From Chitinophagaceae bacterium (lineage in GTDB: Bacteria; Bacteroidota; Bacteroidia; Chitinophagales; Chitinophagaceae), in assembly GCA_947463755.1 (NCBI GenBank), contig CANHUK010000053.1:1-8236 (forward strand): a DNA stretch of 8,236 bases, given 5' to 3'. Shown one piece after another: positions 1 through 5,717 of this stretch. A program made the position numbers and the translations under genes. Numbering within the stretch: the first letter of the stretch is position 1; every line of letters starts with the position of its first letter. The notes beneath the pieces were generated by a model, which saw nothing but the letters and a program-made list of their open reading frames with translations, was not told the DNA's origin and made no database searches.

Positions 1-804
1 AAAAAGACTCTTCGAAGCTTGCAGGCCCGTATCCTCGGATTTGCGGATCTTCTGAAAGGAACTGTAATCACTGGGCAGAAAGCCAAAGGATTTGAGATGG
101 ATCGAAAAAACTCGGATCGTGTCTTTACCCCAGCGAATATCTGCGGCCACCGTGTGCTCGACGTCCCGATACCTCTCCTTTTCGTATCGGATGTTCTCCG
201 TTGCCACGATCGGATGCCGGGAGAAAATGGCCGTGCCACTGGCCACCGAATTCCAGTTCAGATCGTCGCCGGGGAAATAGAAGTAACGATACCCCATCCT
301 GTTTTTTAGGATATCTACCGGATCCGAACCATCATGACTGCCGTTATTCGTAAACTCCTGGAAACAAACGATATCCGGACGATAACGCTCGATCTCACGG
401 AAGATGTGCTCGTACTTAGAACCCGAATTCGGATCGTAATAAAGACTACGGAACGGGGTGAAGAAGCGGATGTTCCAGGTCATGACCCGAAGCTTCTCTG
501 CCGAAGTCTCCGTATGGAAAGGAGATGATGTCCTGAAAGGAAGCACCGACCGAAGCGATCCGGAACATAGCGCCAAGACTGCCAGCGAGAGGATCGACCA
601 GCGCGGACGGACCGCCAGCCAGCACAGGGCATAGAGCACATTCACCAGGGCGAAATAGGGGAACAAAAGAGAAGGAAAACCGCTGATGAACCAATCCCTG
701 GGATCGAGACCCGCCAGCAGTGCACTCGCACCCAGCAGTACAACTGCGATGATATTCGTCGATAGAATGAACCTGAGGGTTATTTTCTCCAGCACACGCC
801 GCAT
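1..804 (-). CDS. Membrane-anchored endonuclease/exonuclease/phosphatase family protein (3' end cut by window)
   Basis: An open frame of 268 codons runs from the ATG at 804 to the window edge without a stop, so the C-terminus is missing. The N-terminus has about three hydrophobic segments (roughly residues 11-31, 43-64 and 69-84). A soluble domain follows that starts like the EEP fold (DNase I / Mg-dependent phosphodiesterase): MTWNIRFF at 108-115 with the family Asn, CFQEF at 147-151 with the metal-binding Glu150, SGTAIFSRHPI at 189-199, and IHLKS at 235-239. The later GDFN and SDH motifs would lie outside the window. The substrate cannot be told; family members cleave nucleic acids, phosphoinositides or other phosphodiesters. 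The domain should sit on one face of the inner membrane. The gene starts 9 bp after the stop of the pseudo-rhomboid gene, so it is very likely co-transcribed with the rhomboid pair. Family is secure, function is not. Confidence 0.88.
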   Translation of the reverse strand, partial: MRRVLEKITLRFILSTNIIAVVLLGASALLAGLDPRDWFISGFPSLLFPYFALVNVLYALCWLAVRPRWSILSLAVLALCSGSLRSVLPFRTSSPFHTETSAEKLRVMTWNIRFFTPFRSLYYDPNSGSKYEHIFREIERYRPDIVCFQEFTNNGSHDGSDPVDILKNRMGYRYFYFPGDDLNWNSVASGTAIFSRHPIVATENIRYEKERYRDVEHTVAADIRWGKDTIRVFSIHLKSFGFLPSDYSSFQKIRKSEDTGLQASKSLF

Positions 805-813
805 CTGTTCACT

Positions 814-1734
814 TTAAATTTCTCCTTCACTGGCCCGGCGCAACATGTCACGCTCCTCTTCCGTCAATTTCTGATAGCCCTTCTGATTGATCTTATCCAG
901 GATCTCGTCAATGCGCTGCTGTGTAACATTCACCTTTCGTACGAAAGGCTGCTTTCCGCGTGTGTCGTAAAAAACCTCTTCCCGACGCACCATCCGACGC
1001 TTCTTCGAGCCCCGCGGCTGGAAGAGATGAGTGATCCGGTCGTAGAGATTATTCATCCAGGCAGACCAGTCACGGCCGGCCAACAAGGACTTCGCAAATA
1101 GAAAACCCGTCAAACCGGCGACACCATGGACAAAAAACATGTAAGAAGATGCCGATATCGACGCCAGATCGATGATCAGGAAGCCAAGTGTCAACAACCA
1201 GAGCGGGATCCCGCCCCCGATCATCGGAAACAGCCGGTACTGCGGAGAGATCACCGTCGCCGCAAACGCCACACCCAGGATCGAAGCGGTCGCACCCGAA
1301 TAAGTGACCGAAGACGCTACAGTGGAATACTGAGGGATCACATTGAAGATGAACAAAAAGACCACCACCGCCGCCAAACCCGAATACAAGTACAGCGGAA
1401 ACACACGTCGCTCACCGATCAGGTCCTGCAGGATGTAGCCAAAGGTCCAGAGCCAAAACATGTTACTCACCATCAGGATCAGATTCATCTGGGTGAACAT
1501 GGCCGTGAACAGCACCCACGGGCGCTGCAGGAATTGACCCGCCCGCCCGGGGATGACAAACCAATCGTGCACATGCTGCATGAACAACGTCTCAGGTAAA
1601 CGTGAGAAGTTATAGATGCTCTTAATGAAATGCAGCAGAATGAAAAAAAGCACATTGATGATGACTAGCATGATCAATGGATTCGAGGCACTCCAGTTCG
1701 AAGTGTTACGCTTCGGATAATCTCTGTATCCCAT
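814..1734 (-). CDS. Rhomboid-fold membrane protein with degenerate active site and C-terminal tail (probable pseudoprotease)
   Basis: A 306-aa membrane protein with a rhomboid core (about residues 18-218) and a charged soluble tail (about 235-306). Compared with the neighbouring rhomboid, the catalytic motif GASG reads GATA here (residues 147-150), so the nucleophile Ser is Thr149 (codon ACC at 1290-1288). The TM2 His of the HxxxN oxyanion motif is Leu87, while Asn91 is kept. The TM6 His (His203 in FVHGVAG) is also kept. It is therefore probably not a normal serine protease and may bind or present membrane substrates, as iRhoms do; this is inference. The tail ends in a predicted helical unit, IDEILDKINQKGYQKLTEEE (275-294), resembling the C-terminal domain (DUF6576 type) found on Bacteroidota rhomboids. 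The start ATG at 1734 lies 54 bp after the upstream rhomboid stop. A 7-of-8 match to the -7 box (TAATTTTA, 1758-1751) in that gap could give extra transcription. Confidence 0.9.
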   Translation of the reverse strand: MGYRDYPKRNTSNWSASNPLIMLVIINVLFFILLHFIKSIYNFSRLPETLFMQHVHDWFVIPGRAGQFLQRPWVLFTAMFTQMNLILMVSNMFWLWTFGYILQDLIGERRVFPLYLYSGLAAVVVFLFIFNVIPQYSTVASSVTYSGATASILGVAFAATVISPQYRLFPMIGGGIPLWLLTLGFLIIDLASISASSYMFFVHGVAGLTGFLFAKSLLAGRDWSAWMNNLYDRITHLFQPRGSKKRRMVRREEVFYDTRGKQPFVRKVNVTQQRIDEILDKINQKGYQKLTEEERDMLRRASEGEI

Positions 1735-1788
1735 GTGGTTTTGCTCTCCCTAAAATTAAAAAAATATTCAGGCCCACGGGAACACTCC

Positions 1789-2484
1789 TTAGTAGAACAT
1801 CCTGCGATTGCCACGATTCCAGATCATGACCAGCAGAATGCCAAAGGCAGCACCCCCCAGATGCGCAAAATGCGCAATGCCCGATTGCTGGCTGGAAATA
1901 CCTCCAAAAAGATCCATCAGCGCCAGGCCCAGCAGCGCCCACTTTGCCTTGATCGGGAAGGGGATGGGCAGAATCAGCATCTCGCTGTTGGGGAAAGTAT
2001 ACGCAAAGGCGGCAAAGATCCCCATCACTGCACCCGACGCACCCATCGTGGGCACGTTTAATGCCATCTCGAACTGCTCGGCACTGATCAACCCCTGACG
2101 GAACAACGGCTCCAGCTGCGAAATGTCATACCAAAGGGCACCCATGTGCACAGCCGCAGCACCGATCCCGCACAACAGATAGAAAGTCAGGAAGCGGGAA
2201 GGACCCCAGAGGTTCTCCAGCGTACTTCCGAACATCCATAACGCAAACATGTTGAACAAGAGGTGAAAAAAATTCGCAGGTGAGTGCAAAAACATATAGG
2301 TGACCGCCTGCCACGGCTTGAAATAGAACGACTTCACATAAAAAAGAGCGAAGGTCTCCTCCATACCGATCAGCCGCTCCCCGATGGTGATCTGTGCCAG
2401 CCAGACCAAACCATTGATGATCAGCAGATTTTTTACGATCGTGGGCAGATTACTATAACCCCTGGGCCTGAAATCCGTTCGCAT
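1789..2484 (-). CDS. Rhomboid family intramembrane serine protease (active-site complete)
   Basis: A 231-aa integral membrane protein of the compact six-helix bacterial rhomboid type. It should cleave transmembrane segments of other proteins within the inner membrane. All key residues are visible: the TM2 oxyanion motif HLLFN (His74, Asn78), the nucleophile motif GASGAVMG (148-155, Ser150), and the TM6 base in AHLGGAAFG (His208). The WGPSRFLTFYLLCGIGAAA stretch (93-111) matches the usual segment after TM2. There is no soluble domain. The N-terminus (MRTDFRPRGYSNLPTIVKNL) is typical of the Bacteroidota versions, which supports the ATG at 2484. The gene follows rlmD by 49 bp and precedes the degenerate rhomboid by 54 bp. 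A perfect Bacteroidota -7 box lies just upstream. Substrates are unknown. GlpG-like is a fair description, but orthology to glpG is not claimed. Confidence 0.94.
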   Translation of the reverse strand: MRTDFRPRGYSNLPTIVKNLLIINGLVWLAQITIGERLIGMEETFALFYVKSFYFKPWQAVTYMFLHSPANFFHLLFNMFALWMFGSTLENLWGPSRFLTFYLLCGIGAAAVHMGALWYDISQLEPLFRQGLISAEQFEMALNVPTMGASGAVMGIFAAFAYTFPNSEMLILPIPFPIKAKWALLGLALMDLFGGISSQQSGIAHFAHLGGAAFGILLVMIWNRGNRRMFY

Positions 2485-2503
2485 GTCAAAGGTGTTGATA
2501 TCA

Positions 2504-2511
2504 CAAAGTTA
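2504..2511 (-). promoter_or_regulatory. Candidate Bacteroidota -7 promoter box for the rhomboid genes
   Basis: TAACTTTG on the minus strand is an exact match to the Bacteroidota consensus TAnnTTTG. It lies in the 49-bp gap between rlmD and the first rhomboid, with 19 nt between box and ATG, so the leader would be very short (about 10-15 nt). I see no convincing TTTG at the -33 position. It would let the rhomboids and the EEP gene be transcribed separately from rlmD. Confidence 0.45.
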
Positions 2512-2533
2512 CTGCCTGAGTCCCTAGGGCTTC

Positions 2534-3958
2534 CTAAAGATTTTTCAGCGTCAGCTGCGCAATGTTCTCAATATGGTGGGTATGCGGGAACATGTCCACC
2601 GGCTGGACTGCCGTCACTGCATAGGCAGCATCCAGCAACTGCAGATCGCGGGCCTGCGTGGCCGGATTACAACTCACATACACGACCCTCGGAGCGCGGA
2701 TCTCCAGGATCTTACGAACCAACTGCTCATGCATCCCCGCCCGGGGAGGATCCGTGATGATCACATCCGGTCGGCCATGCCTTTCGAAGAAAGCATCATC
2801 ACATACATCGATCACATCTCCGGCAAAAAACTCCGCATGCCCGATCCCGTTGATCCGCGCAGTCTCCCGCGCATCGTCCACAGCCGCCGCGATCACCTCC
2901 ACACCGATCACCTTCGCCGCCATATCACTGACAAACAAACCGATGCTGCCGGTCCCGCAGTACAGATCGTAAACCGTTTCACGGCCCGTGAGCCCCGCCA
3001 GGATCTTCGTCTGCGCATACAATCGCTCCGCCTGACGAGTGTTGGTCTGGAAAAAAGATTTCGGTCCGATACGGAACGATAATTCACCCAGACGCTCCGT
3101 CACAAAAGGCTTGCCGGCAAACAACACCGGCGTCAGGTCATGTATACTGTCATTCATCTTGGCATTGACCGTGTAATACAAGGAATCGATCATCGGAAAG
3201 GCCGCATGCAGGTCCCGCAACAAACGATCCCTTTCCTCCGGGTCAGGCGCAGCAATGACCAGATTTACCATCAACTCGCCCGTCTCGCATTGACGGAACA
3301 CCAGATTGCGCAACCATCCGCTGTGTGCACGAATATCATAAAAGGCATGACCGCGCGCCAAGGCCTCCGTCCGTATCCAGTTCCGGATATCATTGACGGG
3401 ACCCGCCTGCAGATGACAGGTCTCAATATCAACGATCTTGTCAAACAACTTCGGCACATGAAACCCCAGGGCAGACCGCGATTTCAACACATCCCGCTCC
3501 TCCGGCGACACCCCGCGCATCTCCTCATCCGTCAGGTAACGCTTACTGCTGAAAGTGAACTCCAGCTTATTCCGATAGCCACGCGTAGCCTCCGCACCAA
3601 GGATCTGACGCACTTCCGGTAATTCGATCCTCCCGATCCGGCGAAGATTGTCCTCCACCTCCTGACGCTTGTACACTAGCTGGCGCTCGTAAGGCAACAT
3701 CTGCCACTTGCAACCACCACATACCCCGAAATGTGCACAAAAAGCCGCCACACGATCCTCCGAATACGCATGGAACCGCAATACACGGCCCTCCGCCCAA
3801 TCCTTCTTGCTCCGCGTGACCGCCACATCCACGACATCCCCGGGCACCGCCCCCTCAATGAACAATACCTTGCCGTCGAGCCTGGCCAATGATCGGCCCT
3901 CCGCCGCATAGCCAGTGACAGACACCCCCTCGATCACCCGGTATTTCTGTTTGCGCAT
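2534..3958 (-). CDS. rlmD: 23S rRNA (uracil-C5)-methyltransferase RlmD/RumA family
   Basis: A TRAM-domain methyltransferase that makes 5-methyluridine in 23S rRNA (U1939 in E. coli numbering for RlmD) using S-adenosylmethionine. Residues are counted from the ATG at 3958 (474 aa). The TRAM domain spans about 5-65. Iron-sulfur ligands are Cys74, Cys80, Cys83 (CAHFGVCGGC) and Cys181 (ETCHL). FFQTN is at 302-306, the SAM-binding motif DLYCGTGSIG at 331-340, TDPPRAG at 402-408, and the nucleophile Cys430 in SCNPAT. The general base is Glu464 in HHIEN, 34 residues on, close to the RumA spacing. The frame stays open to an ATG at 3985, but that adds nine residues encoded across a promoter-like box, so 3958 is preferred. 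It is the first gene of the minus-strand cluster. Family is secure; the exact target uridine could differ, since Bacteroidota often carry more than one paralogue. Confidence 0.93.
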   Translation of the reverse strand: MRKQKYRVIEGVSVTGYAAEGRSLARLDGKVLFIEGAVPGDVVDVAVTRSKKDWAEGRVLRFHAYSEDRVAAFCAHFGVCGGCKWQMLPYERQLVYKRQEVEDNLRRIGRIELPEVRQILGAEATRGYRNKLEFTFSSKRYLTDEEMRGVSPEERDVLKSRSALGFHVPKLFDKIVDIETCHLQAGPVNDIRNWIRTEALARGHAFYDIRAHSGWLRNLVFRQCETGELMVNLVIAAPDPEERDRLLRDLHAAFPMIDSLYYTVNAKMNDSIHDLTPVLFAGKPFVTERLGELSFRIGPKSFFQTNTRQAERLYAQTKILAGLTGRETVYDLYCGTGSIGLFVSDMAAKVIGVEVIAAAVDDARETARINGIGHAEFFAGDVIDVCDDAFFERHGRPDVIITDPPRAGMHEQLVRKILEIRAPRVVYVSCNPATQARDLQLLDAAYAVTAVQPVDMFPHTHHIENIAQLTLKNL

Positions 3959-3962
3959 CCTG

Positions 3963-3970
3963 CAAATGTA
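3963..3970 (-). promoter_or_regulatory. Candidate -7 promoter box for rlmD
   Basis: TACATTTG on the minus strand matches the TAnnTTTG consensus exactly. Only four bases (CAGG) separate it from the rlmD ATG at 3958, so transcription should begin at or very near the start codon and the message would be leaderless or nearly so. No clear -33 TTTG is present at the usual distance. Confidence 0.45.
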
Positions 3971-3979
3971 ACCCCGCCC

Positions 3980-4016
3980 GGGCAATTGTCCGCCAGTTGC
4001 CCTGCCGGGAGTTGCC
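3980..4016. repeat. GC-rich hairpin and AGTTGCC direct repeats in the rlmD/transpeptidase divergent region
   Basis: GGGCAATTG (3980-3988) and CAGTTGCCC (3994-4002) form a 9-bp stem with one T-G pair and a 5-nt loop. The heptamer AGTTGCC occurs at 3995-4001 and again at 4010-4016, 15 bp apart start to start. The element sits 10-50 bp upstream of the rlmD -7 box, where a transcription-factor site could lie. There is no T tract, and no gene reads into it from either side, so it is unlikely to be a terminator. Confidence 0.35.
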
Positions 4017-4036
4017 AGGATTGATCAGGTTTTAAC

Positions 4037-4074
4037 AATTCAATTTATAATACATAATAATATGTAATTGAATT
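4037..4074. repeat. AT-rich interrupted inverted repeat (candidate operator)
   Basis: AATTCAATT (4037-4045) and AATTGAATT (4066-4074) are perfect inverted copies. Inside them TACAT (4051-4055) and ATGTA (4062-4066) also pair around AATAAT. The nonamer TATGTAATT at 4061-4069 recurs at 4084-4092, 23 bp on. The surrounding 100 bp (about 4030-4135) is far richer in A+T than anything else in the window. It lies between two divergent genes, as an operator or UP-like promoter region would. Confidence 0.4.
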
Positions 4075-4124
4075 ATTTACGTATATGTAATTTTCATACA
4101 ACCTGTAAATTATGTCAAAAAAGA

Positions 4125-4132
4125 TATATTTC
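4125..4132 (+). promoter_or_regulatory. Weak -7 box candidate for the L,D-transpeptidase gene
   Basis: TATATTTC is a 7-of-8 match to TAnnTTTG at the edge of the AT-rich island, giving a leader of roughly 100 nt before the ATG at 4237. No TTTG is seen at the -33 position. It is the best plus-strand match I found between rlmD and this gene. Confidence 0.25.
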
Positions 4133-4151
4133 TGACGCTTCGGCACAGGTT

Positions 4152-4189
4152 TTGTTCCCTTATGGGGGTAGAAAGGGAAGCCGGAACAA
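4152..4189 (+). other. Alternative hairpins in the leader of the L,D-transpeptidase gene
   Basis: Two perfect 7-bp pairings share the same left arm. TTCCCTT (4155-4161) pairs with AAGGGAA (4173-4179) across an 11-nt loop, and TTGTTCC (4152-4158) pairs with GGAACAA (4183-4189). Because TTCC at 4155-4158 is used by both, the two cannot form fully at once. The element ends 47 nt before the preferred ATG at 4237. It could be a protein-binding dyad or an RNA structure in the leader. Confidence 0.35.
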
Positions 4190-4236
4190 TATCAGCATCC
4201 TTTCATCGGACGAAGAACCATCAAAAAGCAACGGAC

Positions 4237-5019
4237 ATGAATCCGAACCATCTGAAAAACACATCGACAAAAAAGAAGATCCTGCGAAGCTGTGCCATCG
4301 GCATGTCTTCTGCGACCCTACTGATCGCCGGCATCCTCCTCATCGCCGGCATCCGCTCAGAGGCGTCACCCGCCAACATCGTAACGGAACGCGGTATAAA
4401 GGCCGTCAAACCAACGGAAAGATCAGCCGCCCTCTCCGCATACGAAGAAATGAACCTCTGCGAGGCGGGCCTCGACCTGCACGTTTTCGAAATGGCCATG
4501 AAAGGATTCGAAAAACTCCGGAACGAAGGAAGGACAGGTACCGACAGCGTGCTCGCGATCGTCGATTTCACCAAACCCTCCCGGCAGAAACGCCTCTTTG
4601 TGATCGACCTGAAATCGCGGAAACTCGAATATCACACCTACGTCTCCCACGGCCGGAACAGCGGACTGGAATATGCCACCCGCTTCTCCAACAAGCCCTC
4701 ATCACATATGAGCAGCCTCGGATTCTACGTCACCCGCAAAACTTATCAGGGCTCCAACGGATATTCGCTGCAGCTCGATGGATGCGAAAAAGGGGTAAAT
4801 GACAAAGCGCTTTCCCGCGCCATTGTGATGCACGCAGCTGCCTATGCCAGCGAGCAGATCGCCAGAGGCAGAGGATATATTGGCAGAAGCTTCGGATGCC
4901 CCGCTGTGCCGGCCCCACTCCACAGACCCATCATCGACAAACTGAAAGACGGGAACGTGCTGTTCATGTACTACCCGGATCAGGATTATCTCGAAAATTC
5001 AAGCCTCATCAAAGGCTGA
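4237..5019 (+). CDS. Exported L,D-transpeptidase, YkuD_2 (murein L,D-transpeptidase catalytic domain) family
   Basis: Counting from the ATG at 4237 the protein has 260 aa. A KKK-containing n-region (12-14) and a hydrophobic stretch (about 24-38) ending near SEASPA form a signal peptide, possibly cleaved after SEA (41-43), so the enzyme should act in the periplasm. The catalytic domain fills the rest: SHGRNSG at 137-143, LGFYVTRK at 161-168, YSLQLDG at 176-182, the histidine motif IVMHAAAYAS at 196-205 (His199), and the cysteine motif GRSFGCPAVP at 216-225 (nucleophile Cys221). This SxGC arrangement is usual for YkuD_2 proteins, while classical YkuD enzymes have SHGC. The family is expected to make or exchange peptidoglycan peptide cross-links; the exact reaction is inferred. 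An upstream in-frame ATG at 4162 would put a charged 25-residue extension before the signal peptide and lies inside a hairpin, so 4237 is preferred. The gene is monocistronic, divergent from rlmD and convergent with the PAP2-like gene 46 bp away. Confidence 0.9.
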   Translation: MNPNHLKNTSTKKKILRSCAIGMSSATLLIAGILLIAGIRSEASPANIVTERGIKAVKPTERSAALSAYEEMNLCEAGLDLHVFEMAMKGFEKLRNEGRTGTDSVLAIVDFTKPSRQKRLFVIDLKSRKLEYHTYVSHGRNSGLEYATRFSNKPSSHMSSLGFYVTRKTYQGSNGYSLQLDGCEKGVNDKALSRAIVMHAAAYASEQIARGRGYIGRSFGCPAVPAPLHRPIIDKLKDGNVLFMYYPDQDYLENSSLIKG

Positions 5020-5065
5020 ACAGGCGAAGAGCTCGAGATGAAAGAGGCCTGGCATCGCATCCGGC

Positions 5066-5713
5066 CTACAGAAGATAGGCCACCCACTGGGTGACCAGAC
5101 CGGTCAGGAGCCCCAAAACGATCTCCGCTGGCGTGTGCCTTCCCAGCACCAGCCGCGACGTGCAGACCAAACCGGTCAGCAGCAACGACAAGATCATCGG
5201 CATCGCCGACTCCGCCAGTCCCCGGTCGATCAGATTGTACATCAAACCCAGCAGACCGCCCAAACCGATGGCATGCATGCTGACCAGCGAAAAGTTGTTC
5301 AGGACGATCGCCACGCTCGACGCAAAGAACATGCCCTGACACATATCGATCAATACCTCCGGTGAATCCGCCTGGTTGCGGAATACATGCCAGGTCCAGA
5401 AGAAAAAAGTGATGGACGCAATGTAGGGTACGATGCGCTCCCGCGGCGTCCGCATCTGCAACGAACCGCTGAAGCCCAACCAGCGCATCAGCATGACGAT
5501 CAGCAACGGAAAAAACAGGTTGTTGACCACAAAGGTGATGAACCTGAAGACCCGCACACGCTCCGGCACCGCCAAAAACAGATCGGGGTGCACAAACACG
5601 ATGTAGTACATCATGTAAACACCTAAAAACAGGGGATGGAACAGCCAGGATAAAATTCCGGCCAGCCGCGTCAGCCAGGTCGGATACGAAACAGGAACAC
5701 TCGGTTCAGTCAT
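5066..5713 (-). CDS. PAP2-like (phosphatidic acid phosphatase fold) integral membrane protein
   Basis: A 215-aa polytopic membrane protein, counted from the ATG at 5713 (MTEPSVPVSY). The last third resembles the PAP2 phosphatase core: SMHAIG at 145-150 occupies the place of the usual SGH motif 2, and SRLVLGRHTPAE at 186-197 fits motif 3 (Ser-Arg, then His193, then an acidic residue four on). The usual motif 1 (K-x6-RP) is not clear; RTPRERIVPY at 88-97 is a possible degenerate counterpart. PAP2 enzymes dephosphorylate lipid phosphates such as phosphatidate or undecaprenyl diphosphate, but activity here is uncertain because motif 1 is weak. It starts 4 bp after the rpoN stop on the same strand, so the two are almost certainly co-transcribed. 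A longer frame to 5791 would overlap the end of rpoN and add a charged stretch unlike a membrane protein start, so it was not chosen. Confidence 0.82.
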   Translation of the reverse strand: MTEPSVPVSYPTWLTRLAGILSWLFHPLFLGVYMMYYIVFVHPDLFLAVPERVRVFRFITFVVNNLFFPLLIVMLMRWLGFSGSLQMRTPRERIVPYIASITFFFWTWHVFRNQADSPEVLIDMCQGMFFASSVAIVLNNFSLVSMHAIGLGGLLGLMYNLIDRGLAESAMPMILSLLLTGLVCTSRLVLGRHTPAEIVLGLLTGLVTQWVAYLL

Positions 5714-5717
5714 GCGA

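Noticed and set aside
2522..2529. CCCTAGGG palindrome downstream of rlmD
   Set aside because: Without a loop it cannot form a useful hairpin and no T run follows. Probably chance.
4068..4802. A 244-codon open frame overlapping the transpeptidase gene in another plus-strand frame
   Set aside because: Its product is full of Arg, His and Pro with no domain pattern, and it lies over a gene with complete catalytic motifs. It is a frame shadow.
5045..5067. Possible terminator between the convergent transpeptidase and PAP2-like genes (AGGCC / GGCCT)
   Set aside because: Only a 5-bp stem with a 13-nt loop and no T tract, and it overlaps the PAP2-like stop codon. Too weak to call.
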